A model generated the notes under the pieces. That model made no database searches. It saw nothing but the letters and a program-made list of their open reading frames with translations, and had not been told where the DNA came from. From Petrolisthes cinctipes (taxonomy: Eukaryota > Arthropoda > Malacostraca > Decapoda > Porcellanidae), in assembly GCA_033782935.1 (NCBI GenBank), contig JAWQEG010000506.1, positions 2,646,001 to 2,710,000 on the forward strand: a DNA stretch of 64,000 nucleotides. The letters run 5' to 3'. Position 1 is the first letter of the stretch; each line of letters begins with the position of its first letter. Both the position numbers and the translations under genes were made by a program. Of the stretch, positions 30,659-40,980 are shown piece by piece.

Positions 30659-33600
30659 GATTAAACTAATAAACATACAAGGGCTAACAAAAGTAAAGAT
30701 GACAGAATTACAAGATTTAATTAAAAGTGAAGAATTTTTATGTTTAACGGAAACACACCAAAAGTGTGAGAATATCAGTCTCTGTGATCACATATACTCA
30801 ATAAGTAATATGAGGGAAATGGAGGAAAAGAAAGGAGGGGGATTGATGATTTTGTCGGAGAAGGATGAAGATAGTAAAATTGAAAAGATAACAACTAGAA
30901 ATAAGGATTTGTTATTTTGCAAGTGTAAATTAGGAAATATTTGTTTTAAGCTGCTTTTGGTCTATTTACCTGCGGGAAATAAAGAAGAGGATAAAAGATG
31001 ATACACTAGTTTAAAAACAGAAATAGAAGGTATAGTAGAAAATATAGGGGAGATACCCTTTGTCCTACTTGGGGATTTTAACGGACATTTGGGATTCCTT
31101 GGAGAGCAGGAAATGGATAGACGAGGGGAAGATGTGATTAACTGGATGGAAAACTATAATCTTATTCTACTAAACAATGACCAGAGAGGAAAATCAAAAA
31201 GTGTGATAGACTTCGTTCTGGTGAACCATAAATTTTATGATGTATACGAGGCAATGAAAATAGATGAAAGAAAAGAAATAACGGAATTATCTGACCATAA
31301 TTTGATTGAAATATTAATCAAAGGAGAGACACAAAATAGAAAATATACAAATGATCAATGGCAAGAAAATATTTATTATACAACAGACAAAGAAGCATTA
31401 CATATATATAAGGAAGAAGTGGAAGGAGAGTGCAATGAAGAGGTACAAGATATGGTAGAGTTTGGTGAAATCATGACAAGAAATGCAGAATGTATATTAA
31501 AGAAAAAGTATAGAAGGAGAAAGGATAAGAGACATATAAACAGGATTGAACCACCATAGATGTGTGAAGAAATTAGAAAGGAAATCAAGAAAAGAAAGAA
31601 GCTTAATAGAGAGAAACAAAATGAGGCTAGTGAAGAAGTAAAAGATAGACTTTGGAGCTTGTATAAGGTACAAAAAGATAGGGTGAAAAGATTGATCAAA
31701 GAAGCAATAATAAAACATGAGAAAAAGGTGACAGAGGAGATAAATGGAAGTAGTGACAGAAGTAGCCTAAGAGATTATGGCAATATATTGACAAATTAAA
31801 AGGTAAAGAAATAAACTATGATAAGGACAAAGGGGAATTATATAGTACAGAGGGAGGAATACTTAAACCAGAAGATGCAGCTCAAGAGCTTGAAATGTTT
31901 TGGAAGGATATATACCAAAATCATGACAATAACATAAAGAATGTTTGGAACACAGAAGAAAAAGGAAGGTACAAAATGTTTATAGAGGAACAAATAATGA
32001 ATGAAACTAATCAAGACAACAGACAGTACATGCTAATGGAACATATGGATATGACTGTTGGAGTGGGCCTAGCTCGGATAACAACAACCATGGAAGAACC
32101 AATAATAAATAAAGAAAAAATTATAAAAACATTAAAAGGCTTGAAAAACAAAAAGGCAGCTGGTCCAGATGGGGTAAAACCAGAATGCTACAAGGTATTG
32201 ATAGATAGTGAAAAATGCATAGAAAAGTTAGTATACTGTTTTAATAAAATAATTAGACAAGGAAAAGTCCCACAAACCTGGAAAACTTCAAGAACAGTAA
32301 TGCTACCAAAAAAAGTTAAACCAACAGCCCAGGAATTAAGACCCATAGCACTCACAAATATTGATTACAAAATATTTATGTCAATAATGAAGAGCAAAAC
32401 AGAACAACAACTACAAGTTAGTGATTTAAATAGTGAATTGCAGTCCGGATTTACACAGGAAGAAGAATTGAAGACAATATACTCATACTCAGGTACTGTA
32501 TTGAAAAAAGCTACAAGAACAAGACACCATTAATCGTAGCAGCAATAAACTTTAAGAAGGCATATGACTCAATAAAAAGAGAAGAGATCATAAAAAATCT
32601 AAAAGAAATAAAAACACATGAAAATATAATAGATATAATAAGTGATGTGTACCAGAATGATACAACACAACTGTGTTTAAGCAGAAAAATAGAAAAAGAG
32701 ATAAAGATAACAAGCGGTATACGCCAAGGGTGCACAGGATCTACAACACTTTTTAAATTAATAATTTTCAAAATAATTCAAGAAATGGAGAGTACAGGCC
32801 TCGGGTACAGAGATAAGAAATTTGCCTTTAACACTATCTTCTTTGCCGATGATGGACTGCAGTTTTCACAATCAATGTTAGAGGCAAAAGCAAACATTAT
32901 AAGACTGAGCAATGTAAGCAGGAAATGTGGGTTGGAGTTAAATAAAAATAAGAGCAAATTCATAATCTTCAATATGGAAAATCAACCAGCAGAACTAGAA
33001 GGGATAGAAGTGGTGGAGATTATTAAATATTTGGGAGTGGATATTGGAAACAAGAGAGACTGTTTTAAGAATTACAAAGTTAATATTCTAAAAAAAGCAA
33101 AGAAACTAGCAAATATGACATACTCAGTGACAGCCAGGAGTTGTAACAAACTAATGATTGGAAAAACTTTCTGGAAAGGTCTGGCATTGCCTGGAATACT
33201 GTATGGGGCTGGTGTAGTGGATTATAACAAGAAAGAAATAGATACGTTACAAAAAATTGAAAACTCAGTGTACCGAACAATTCTCGGGGCAGAAAAAAGC
33301 ACAGCAATTAGTGGACTAAGAGGAGAAGTGGGTGCCTCACTCATGAAATCAAAAATTACTAGAACAAAATTACAATATTTACAAGGAATAATGAGAGATG
33401 GAAGAAACAAATTAACATACGAAATAGTAGAAGAATTGAAGGATAATAGAACAAATAAATGGATGAAGGAATGTGAGGAAGGAATGAAAGCATTAGATAT
33501 CAATTTAGATAAACTAAAAACCATGAAGAAGCAAGAACTCCTAAACAAGATTTATGAATTGGACACTAAGGACTGGAGAGAGGAAATGGAAAGTAAGACT

Positions 33601-33993
33601 ACCCTAAAGATTTACAGAAAATGGAAAAAGGAAATGGGAATGACAGAGGAACTATATGACAATACACCAGCATCAGTGGTGTTATTTAAATGTAGGACAA
33701 ATGCTTTAAACTTGGGAGATAGAAAAAGATTTAGAAAAGAGGACAATGAAACAGGATGTAAGATGTGTGGAACAGATCCAGAAAACTTAGAACATTTTGT
33801 GCTTGACTGTACTGGCTATGTTGGAGAAAGAAGAAAAATTGGAAAATTGCAACAACCTTATATCGAATGCAAGGAAAACATCATTGGAGAGTTGTTATTC
33901 GACAGTGGAAAATGTTTGGACAACATAAAAGAATATCTTTATAAGTGCTGGAAAATAAGGGAGAAGAAATTAAAGGAACTCAGCAACAAATAA
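30642..33993 (+). pseudogene. LINE ORF2: endonuclease-RT with zinc-knuckle C terminus, several breaks
   Basis: Endonuclease: KLINIQGLTKVKM, CLTETHQKC, LLVYLPAGNK, a TGA at about 30999, VLLGDFNGHLG, SVIDFVLVNHKF and LSDHNLIEILI. Linker stops occur at 31557-31559 and 31797-31799. RT: KKAAGPDGVKPECYK, RPIALTNIDYKI, a frame break near 32500, INFKKAYDSIKREE (box A), SGIRQGCTGSTTLFK and FFADDGLQFSQ (catalytic FADD). From 32647 to 33993 it is open for 448 codons, with a Cys/His end CKMCGTDPENLEHFVLDC. RNase H is absent. Confidence 0.87.
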
Positions 33994-34008
33994 AGGCTAT
34001 CCCTCGAC

Positions 34009-34035
34009 ATCATCGCATCGCATCGCATCGCATCA
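34009..34035 (+). repeat. Pentanucleotide 3' tail of the LINE
   Basis: About five units of ATCGC just after the ORF2 3' UTR. Short tandem tails are one way LINEs end instead of poly(A). Confidence 0.7.
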
Positions 34036-34368
34036 GCATAGACTCAATTTTATGAGGAGGTTTTTTTAATGCACAGTCATGATAATGCTAAGATTTGAGA
34101 AATGACACCTGTGATGCATACTTTTTTGCATGTAGAAAGAATATTTAAAGAAATTTTTAAGAAAAGTCCGGATGAGTGATAATTGCAGTTAATTTTTAAA
34201 GAAAAGATTGAAAACATATCTGTTCGCTGGTTCGACATGGATAATATGAACATTAGAAGTGATTATAGTGTTAAACAATATTGAGGGAAGCCCTGCTGAG
34301 CACCATCTGCTTGTGGAGTGGGGCATAGAATATCTAACAAACAAGTAACAAGTAAGAAACAAGTAACA
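34036..34368. other. AT-rich spacer
   Basis: No gene or family recognised. A short direct repeat, AACAAGTAACAAGTAAG, lies at about 34338-34365. Confidence 0.4.
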
Positions 34369-35554
34369 GTAAATATTGAAAGAATTGTCGTTATCGCATA
34401 TGGTATTTCTACCTTCATTACCCACTTATTTAGACCATTCTAAGACTATTTTCCTCTATGGCATTTCCTCCGCAAATGCCCCATTTCCTCCGCAAATGCC
34501 CCATTTCCAATGGGGCATTTTGAAATTCGCCTGACCTTACCTAACCTAACCTAGACCACAGCAGACTACCGGGACCTAACCTGGGCAAACTACCGGGAAA
34601 TAACTGTGGTAAAGTACAAGAAATGACCGGGGCAAAATACGGTATTATTACGGAAGTACTATGTTTTTGGCTAAGACTGAGCAGTGTCACCACATCAGGC
34701 TAACTCCCGGGAATTTACCCCGGTCACTTTATGATAGTTCACACCGGTTATATCCCAGTAGTTTGCCCAAGTTTGGTTCCGATAGTTTGCCCAGGTTAGG
34801 TCCCGGTAGTCTGCTATGGTCTAGGTTAGGTAAGGTCAGGTCAGAACAGACTCTGAGAGAAACACCATAGATGAGAAGGGTATTTATTGAAAGAATTACC
34901 ATTTTGTAGCAGTGTTGCCAGATCCGGCTAGGTCCTAGTATTTTTGCCCCGGTCATTTCCTGTACTTTTCCAAGGTTATTTCCCGGTAGTTTGCTCAGGT
35001 TAGGTCCCGGTAGTTTGCCCAGGTTAGGTCCCAATAGCCTGCTGTGGTCTGTGAATGTGGAGTGGTTGAGAGAGTGAAGCGTGATACATTGAGATGGTTT
35101 GGACATGTAGAGAGAATGCAAGGTGAGGAATTTGTAAAGAAGGTGTATGGAAGTGAAGTTGTGGGACCTGGTGTGAGAGGCAGACCTCCGGTTAGATGGC
35201 AGAACAGAGTGGAAGAGTATGTAAAGGAGAGAAACATGAGGGGCAGAGTAGGGCTTGAACAAGTAAGGAGGGAGTGTTGGAACAGGGAGAACTGGAGGCA
35301 CTTCTGCCGTGGCCAACCCCTTGGGGGGAGTTCCCGGAGGGAACGAGGCGTCAGAGCTATAGATAGATAGATAGATAGGTCTAGGTTAGGTTAGGTAAGG
35401 TCAGGCTAATTTCAAAATTACCCATCTTGGAAATGGGGCATTTGAGGAGGAAATGCAATAGAAGAAAATAGTCTTAGAATGGTCTAAATAAGTGGTAAGT
35501 GGGTAATGTAGGTAGAAAAACCGAACGCAATAATGGTAATTCTTTCAATATTTA
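34369..35554. repeat. Foldback repeat with about 280-bp arms, right arm holding an RTE fragment
   Basis: The left arm (about 34369-34640) contains GTAAATATTGAAAGAATT, CCCACTTATTTAGACCATTC and GACCTAACCTGGGCAAACTA. The right arm (about 34915-35554, less a 327-bp insert) carries the reverse complement of the same blocks in reverse order. Central blocks (34690-34850) repeat GTTTGCCCAGGTTAGGTC. Partial copies occur at 35680-35877, 36118-36240 and near 50565-50640. No coding capacity. Confidence 0.7.
35051..35377 (+). mobile_element. RTE-type LINE copy A4, 3' fragment with target-site duplication
   Basis: Extremely 5'-truncated copy of the A1 family. Frame: ECGVVERVKRDTLRWFGHV, GRPPVRWQNRVEEY, RRECWNRENWRHFCRG, ending in GATA units. 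GGTCT at 35046-35050 and again at 35378-35382 brackets it. The related sequence at about 34815-34840 (CTATGGTCTAGGTTAGGTAA) shows the uninterrupted arrangement, so the boundaries are firm. Confidence 0.9.
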
Positions 35555-35679
35555 CCGAAGTGTCTTAGAATGGTCCAAAATAGTGGGTAATACTAAAATA
35601 TACAATATATATAGTGAACACAGTACTTCTGTAAATTTACCCAAAATACAGGGACCTAGCCGGATCTGGCAATACTGCT

Positions 35680-35877
35680 AAAACATGGGGTAAATATTGA
35701 AAAAATTACCATTACTGCGTACGGTTTTTCTACCTTCATTACCCACTTATTTAGACAATTCTAAGACTATTTTCTTCTTTGGCACTTCCTCCGCAAATGC
35801 CCCATTTCCAAAATAGGGCATATTCAAAGGAGGCATTTTGAAATTAGCCTGACCTTACCTGACCTAACCTAGACCAG
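35680..35877 (+). repeat. Partial copy of the foldback-family arm
   Basis: Matches 34369-34560 in the same orientation (TACCTTCATTACCCACTTAT, CGCAAATGCCCCATTTCC, CTGACCTTACCTGACCTAAC). Confidence 0.65.
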
Positions 35878-36033
35878 ACCTAGAGCAGAAACAGAAGCAC
35901 GAAGACGATTCTTTTCACATAGAGTCATTCAGCACTGGAACTCCCTCCCTCATGATGTAGTAAATGCCCCAACTATCCCAAGATTTAAATCAAAACTAGC
36001 TCATGCCCTCCATGATAGTCTATTCCTGTCATA
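35878..36033 (+). pseudogene. CR1/jockey-type RT C-terminal remnant
   Basis: Translates as RRRFFSHRVIQHWNSLPHDV, then VNAPTIPRFKSKLAHALHD before a stop (TAA at 36031-36033). The R-x-FFS-x-RVI-x-x-WN-x-LP signature is the usual end of CR1/L2-type reverse transcriptases. Only about 50 codons are left. Confidence 0.7.
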
Positions 36034-36117
36034 AACTGCCTTGTAGTATAATCAATACTTACCATTGCTATATTACACAACTATTTCATGTTCGACACAC
36101 TCAACCAGTCAGTTCTG

Positions 36118-36240
36118 GGTATTTATTGAAAGAATTACCGTTTTGTAGCAGTGTTGCCAAATCCGGCTAGGTCCCAGTATTTTGCCCTGGTCATTTCCTG
36201 TACTTTACCACGGTTTGCCCAGGTTAGGTCCCGGTAGTCA
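36118..36240 (+). repeat. Second partial copy of the foldback-family core
   Basis: Matches 34873-35010 (GTATTTATTGAAAGAATTAC, TAGCAGTGTTGCCA, GGTTTGCCCAGGTTAGGTCC). Confidence 0.6.
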
Positions 36241-36639
36241 GATACTCACCTGGTAGGGCCACTGATCACAAGCGATCCAAGGATCAAGCAGCCCAGTTGG
36301 ATAAAATGACACGTCAGTCAGTCAAGATTGACGTTTGATTAACATGGCATAAGTATTACAGAACTGGGTAATTATATCAATAAATACCCAAATTGGTTAA
36401 CTAAGGTTGTGTATTGTCCAAATATAATGTTATATCCTCTTCCTATTCAGATACAGGCCACGTACCAATATTCATACTTACAATAGATAATAATCAGTTC
36501 GAGTCAGTTGGTAGTCGGAATATTACTTCTTACAATAAACTTCTCAATTCAATTCAAACCACTACTTCTGGCCAGTAGCCACAAGATCAAAGACACTCGA
36601 GTCTCGATCAGCGTTGCCAGTTGCCACTTGCCAGCTCTG
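36241..36639. other. Unassigned DNA
   Basis: No family recognised and no long ORF. It contains a short inverted motif around GATCACAAGCGATCCAAGGATC. Confidence 0.35.
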
Positions 36640-36880
36640 CTTGAGTCGCAACTCAACGAAATTTTCCCAACTTCAACATCAGAATTTCCCTTTTAACCAT
36701 GCTTTTAACCACAACAATTTCCTATTTACTCTTGAACATTACCGGTCTTCAAGGTATTACGTCTGGTAGAAATTTCCCTGTGTTACACTTGAACAATATT
36801 TATATAATTTTCCTGAGTGGACCTCAAAATTCCCTTAAACAGAGAAATTTCCCTGTACCTGACAATACTGCACATGATAA
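36640..36880 (-). repeat. Dispersed repeat, copy 2
   Basis: Reverse-complement relative of 3702-3915, recognised by the same succession of AATTTCCC motifs and spacing. Not coding. Confidence 0.5.
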
Positions 36881-37230
36881 ACACAGATGATTGTGTTCCG
36901 CTATTTCCATTTGCAACGGCGCCTTCTTTATAAAGTTACACTTCCTCTTTCTTTTTCTTCTAATTATATCACCACTGTTGTTATTGTACAGTACGTCACA
37001 TATTGTATTGTTTACAATTGAATTACACATATACAAAATAAAAAGTCAATACATTTACTTTACTTCTATGTATCTATGTAATGATGTAAATTCTTGTATC
37101 CCCTCACTGGAAGCAACAGTATTATGATGAGATTGATAATACTAATAATAGATCCCAGACATAATTACGTCACAGAGCGTGTTTACCACGGTGCATTCTG
37201 GAGTGGCCCACACCTCGACCTTGGAGTGGC
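36881..37230. other. AT-rich unassigned DNA
   Basis: No recognisable gene, repeat or RNA. It ends at the start of an RTE endonuclease fragment on the minus strand. Confidence 0.35.
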
Positions 37231-37978
37231 CTATAAATAATGAACGAAATATAGTTCCTCATAAGCTTCCTCCTCACTTGCTTCTGCTTTGCTAGCTAAT
37301 TTCAGCCTTTCTTTATTTTCAGGAGTTGTATTTACATAGTTCTCCTTCTTTGCACTTTTCTTCAACTTTATACTTTCAACAACCTCTTCATTCCACCACC
37401 AAGTTTCTTTATCATTTGGTGGGTCTCTTCCTGACGTTCTCCCGAATATTTCTTCTCCCGTTTGTAAAAATGTTCCCGCATTGGCATTCCACCATTCCTC
37501 AACATCATCTTTTAACTCGATCTCCGCTAGTACCTTCTCTTTAAATTGATCCTTCAGTTTTTCATCTTTCATTTTCCACCACTTGATCTTGGACATTGGC
37601 CTTCTTTTGCCTTTCTTTTTTCGCTTAATCATCAGCTCTCCCACAACAAAATGATATGTTGTCTAGCCACTCCTTCTCCTCTGATTACTTTACACTTAGT
37701 TTACAGTTCCTAACTTCACTCATATTGTTTCTCTTGTATAAAATATAGTCCAACTGGGTTTCCTGTCCTCCACTTTCATATGTAATATAGTTATTCTTCT
37801 TGAAGAAAGTATTCAAGATTGCCAAATCATATGTCATTGCAAAATCTATCACCCTTTTTCCATCATAATTCAATATACCACTTCCATATCCACCATGAAT
37901 GCGTTCTACTGCAAAATTCTCGCTTGCTATGTGTCTGTTCAGGTCACCTGTTATTATTGTCCTTTCATCATCTGGCAT
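37231..37978 (-). pseudogene. RTE-clade endonuclease C-terminal fragment (second RTE family)
   Basis: Minus strand, from 37978: IITGDLNRHIASENF, HGGYGSGILNYDGKRVIDFA, LAILNTFFKKNNYITYESGG and QLDYILYKRNNMSEVRN, then stops near 37685-37645. A second frame follows with KIKWWKMKDEKLKDQF, DKETWWWNEEVVESIKLKKS. This pattern is that of classical RTE proteins and differs from the A1-A4 family. The N-terminal endonuclease half and the RT are absent. Confidence 0.82.
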
Positions 37979-37989
37979 CTCGGTCCATA

Positions 37990-38495
37990 ACTCAGCTGTA
38001 TGTCAAGATAGAAAATATAAATGAAACCAAGATGAAAATGGAATCCCTGTTGTCGGATGTCAAACTATGGTTGTTAAAGCGGAAACTGAAACTGAATGAT
38101 AATAAGACTGAAATCACCATTATCCGTGGTAACAGAAGGATAAACCATCTTGAAAATGATCTGTCGTTGAACATTGGAGGCCATCAGCTGGACCCAGTAT
38201 CCACTGTGCGAAACCGCGGAGTGCTCTTCAATTCCAAACTGAATTATGAGGAAAATAATTATTAAACAGGTTGTCAAGGTCTGTAACTTTCATATCAGGA
38301 ACTTGTATTCTGTAAGGCGGTTTCTCAACAAGCGATGTCTCCTATCATTAATTCATTCAGCCATTTTGTCTCGTGTTGATTACTGTAATGTCTTGTGGGT
38401 TGGTCTTCCTAACTATCTACTAAAAAAAAAAAAAGTCCAGACCATTCAAAATAGAACAGCAAGACTTATCCAGCCTCTTCTGATATGTCAGAAGG
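37990..38495 (+). pseudogene. LINE RT thumb fragment (CR1/L2-like)
   Basis: Frame 1: VKLWLLKRKLKLNDNKTEI and LNIGGHQLDPVSTVRNRGV (RNRG where LG is usual). After a shift near 38250, frame 2 has RRFLNKRCLLSLIHSAILS, RVDYCNVLWVGLP and VQTIQNRTARLIQ. It abuts an oppositely oriented LINE fragment near 38490. A run of 13 A at about 38421-38433 may have caused a further slip. Confidence 0.75.
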
Positions 38496-38990
38496 ATCGG
38501 GTGGTGGCCACACCGCAGCCTGGCCAGGTGGACTCTGTCCTCACGGGGAAGGGAGGATTCGGATGGGTGGCTGTCAGGAGGTCGTGCATGCAGCTGAGTG
38601 TTGTTCTTGAGTGTTTGGATGGATTGATGAGTGATTTGAATATGGATGTGTTTCTGGAGATTGGTTTGGGGTGGGCAGGGTGTAAGAGATGATAGTATTT
38701 GTGTATGGTATCGTGTACTGGGTGTTGTTTTGATGTTCCTTGGCATGTGTGGGTGTTGTGCCATGTAGTGTAGTGGATGATGTGGGTTTGTGGAGGCTGC
38801 AGCAAGTGTTTGTGTGCCTCTCATGTCAAGATGATCTTTGATTTTGAGGACTTTGGTTTCATAGTGTAGGTGGTCTGTAGGTGTGGTAGCTGTGCAGCCT
38901 GTGATTGTCTTTAGGGCTCTGTTCTGTATGGTTTGAAGGGTGTTGTGATGAGTCTCAGTGAGGTTTGAAGTAACAGTGGCAGCTATGAAT
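38420..38990 (-). pseudogene. LINE RT C-terminal fragment, related to the 51.4-54.5 kb LINE
   Basis: Minus strand: NLTETHHNTLQTIQNRALK, ITGCTATTPTDHLHYETKV, then HMPRNIKTTPSTRYH and LPREDRVHLARLRCGHHP. The L-x-R-x-LRCGHHP block is the C-terminal signature of several jockey-group reverse transcriptases. The His/Thr/Gln-rich style resembles the LINE at 51454-54460, so they may be one family. The 3' edge meets the plus-strand fragment ending near 38495. Confidence 0.7.
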
Positions 38991-39200
38991 TGAACCGAAA
39001 TTCAGTCGTCTGCTCGGGCGAAACAAACCCAATTATAATTTGTCAATATGCGGGTTTAACTGTTCTCTAATAAATATCATGTAAATAAACGTATTATATT
39101 GATAATGAGTAACATGTTATAAACATTATGGACATATTACAACAACAATATTACAACACATAATATTATATCCAGATAAAAATACATTCATTCATGTAAG
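38991..39200. other. AT-rich spacer
   Basis: Nothing recognised. It ends at the target-site duplication of the next LINE. Confidence 0.35.
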
Positions 39201-39213
39201 AAACACGATTTTC
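39201..39213 (+). repeat. Left target-site duplication of I-type LINE copy 1
   Basis: AAACACGATTTTC, repeated at 45498-45510 directly after the poly(A) tail. The first As cannot be told from the tail, so the certain length is about 10-13 bp. Confidence 0.88.
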
Positions 39214-39501
39214 CTCGCTCCAGAACAGGTGGAGTGTGGACGTACTCGTGGCGCTCTGCCTCCATTCTCGTTTGTGTTGTTGTTTGTGTTGTTTTGGAGC
39301 TCTTGTTTGTGTTTTTTGTGTTGTTTGTGAGTTCTTGTTTGTGTGTTGTTGTTTCTGTGGTGTTGCTGGTGTTGTTTGTATGTTGTGGTTCTGTGTATAG
39401 TTTTGTTGTGATTGTCTGTGTGTGTGTGGGTGTGTGTGTGTGTGTCCCTGGCTGATTGAGTGTTTAGTTGTTTGTGTTGTTGTTTGCTTTCCATCTAGGC
39501 C

Positions 39502-40980
39502 TTGCCTGGCCTGATGGAGAGTGCAGATTCCTGCTTGGAGGCCGACTTGGCAATGTCGGAGGAAGACGAGTCTCCAATTGAGGATCACTGGCCTGAGCTG
39601 CCTTCTCGCAACCCTCCCCCCCTCTCCTCAGTCACTCCGCAGCTCAGGTTGCAGCCGTCCACCTCCTCAACCTCTACCAAGCGACCTGTTGATGCCTCGT
39701 CCGACTCCTCGCAGGATTCCGATGGTGTGGACTGTTTGCCTCCAGCTGCCAAGACTGCCAAGGGTGCTTCAGCTGTGCACGACGTACCTTCTCTGCCTCA
39801 CCCTGGTGTTTCTTCTTTGTATACCAACTCCTTGCCCTCGTCCAACCTTCCTGCTTTTGCCCCGAGAGATGCCTATGTCAAACTCTCCTTCTCTGGAAAC
39901 CCATCTACGGACACAAAGCTGCGTTGGTTGTCTGATGTCAACAGGGCCTTCCAGTTGCAGCGTGAACTGGCTGAAGTCAAGATGGCTGCTGTCACCTCCC
40001 GGTTTGTCTACATCTCTAGGAAGCGTCAGGACATCATTGATCGAGTGAAGGCTGGTGAATTTTTATCTCTGCCTCTCATTCTTGAAGACTCACCCGAGAG
40101 GCCTCGTAAGTTCCCCAGCTACATCCTCACCCGTTTTCCTATTGATGTTGACCCGAAACTTGCCAAAGGATACCCTGGTGTGTACTTTGCCCGTCGTTTT
40201 TTCCAAGATGGTTCCCCCATTAGCCGTATTGTTGTTGTCTGGAGTCAACCCGATCCACCTCCAAATGAGATTTCCTTTGATTTCCTCCCTTGTCTTCCAC
40301 CGTGTGAGGTGAGGAAACTTCATAATGACCAGCCTTGGTGCTACAGGTGCTGGGGAGTTTGGCATATCTCCCGGTACTGTTCTGCCAGGCCGAAGTGTGC
40401 ATGGTGTGCGGCCGACCATGATTCCAAGACGTGTCCTGTCAGGGGTGAACCATCACGTCCTGCTGCCTCCACCTCTGAGCCCTCACCTCCTGAAGATACG
40501 TCTCGATGGAAGTGTCCACGATGCCTTCAGCCAGGGGTTAACGTGTGGCATGGATGTACTCGACGTAAGGTCCAGACTCGTGTCTCTACTATTGCTCTGC
40601 CTCCACCACCGCCACCACCACCACCTCCCCAGTCTGCACCTCCTACCAGCCCTGCCTCACCTCCAGACCTGGCCCTCCGCAAGTCTGTTGCTACCCTCAT
40701 GGCACGATGTACGGCTCTCGAAAACCGCTTTTCTGCCCTTGAAGCCAGGATTGATGGGCTGGTTGCCGCTCAGGCTGCCAATGACTCCAAACTCTCCACC
40801 TTGGTCGAGGCTCAGCAGGCCATCATCTCAACTGTCACTACCCTTACCGAAAAGATGGATACTGTTGCATCTCGCCTTGAAAAGCTTTTTGAGTCAGTCC
40901 CTTCTCCTGGTCCATCTTCTCCAGGTCGCTCATCTGCCCCCACTCACCGGACTTCTACCTCCAAATACAGAGTTCGCTAG
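39502..40980 (+). CDS. I-type LINE ORF1 (gag-like, CCHC zinc knuckles), intact
   Basis: An open frame of 492 codons; the first clear ATG in frame is at about 39514 (MESADSCLEADLAM). Acidic, Ser/Pro-rich N terminus; central region from residue about 120 (DAYVKLSFSGNPSTDTKLRW). Three Cys/His clusters: CYRCWGVWHISRYC, CAWCAADHDSKTC and WKCPRCLQPGVNVWHGC. A polyproline run follows, then a C-terminal Ala/Leu/Ser helix region (residues about 400-470), likely a coiled coil. Expected role: RNA binding and particle formation. It overlaps the ORF2 frame at its 3' end, in a +1 relation. Confidence 0.85.
   Translation: MPGLMESADSCLEADLAMSEEDESPIEDHWPELPSRNPPPLSSVTPQLRLQPSTSSTSTKRPVDASSDSSQDSDGVDCLPPAAKTAKGASAVHDVPSLPHPGVSSLYTNSLPSSNLPAFAPRDAYVKLSFSGNPSTDTKLRWLSDVNRAFQLQRELAEVKMAAVTSRFVYISRKRQDIIDRVKAGEFLSLPLILEDSPERPRKFPSYILTRFPIDVDPKLAKGYPGVYFARRFFQDGSPISRIVVVWSQPDPPPNEISFDFLPCLPPCEVRKLHNDQPWCYRCWGVWHISRYCSARPKCAWCAADHDSKTCPVRGEPSRPAASTSEPSPPEDTSRWKCPRCLQPGVNVWHGCTRRKVQTRVSTIALPPPPPPPPPPQSAPPTSPASPPDLALRKSVATLMARCTALENRFSALEARIDGLVAAQAANDSKLSTLVEAQQAIISTVTTLTEKMDTVASRLEKLFESVPSPGPSSPGRSSAPTHRTSTSKYRVR

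Larger units (their letters stand above)
29700..34035 (+). mobile_element. LINE with ORF1, ORF2 and ATCGC-repeat tail
   Basis: ORF1 (29741-30658), ORF2 (30642-33993) and a short tandem tail of ATCGC units at about 34009-34033. The element is A-rich on the coding strand, unlike the GC-rich DIRS neighbours. Its 5' edge is not defined; I see no duplication bracketing it. The jockey/CR1 group is inferred; I cannot place it in a named clade. Confidence 0.75.

Noticed and set aside
34540..35400. GGTTAGGTTAGG resembling arthropod telomere repeat TTAGG
   Set aside because: Only one or two units in a row, embedded in GGTCCCGGTAG-type blocks of the foldback family. Not telomeric.
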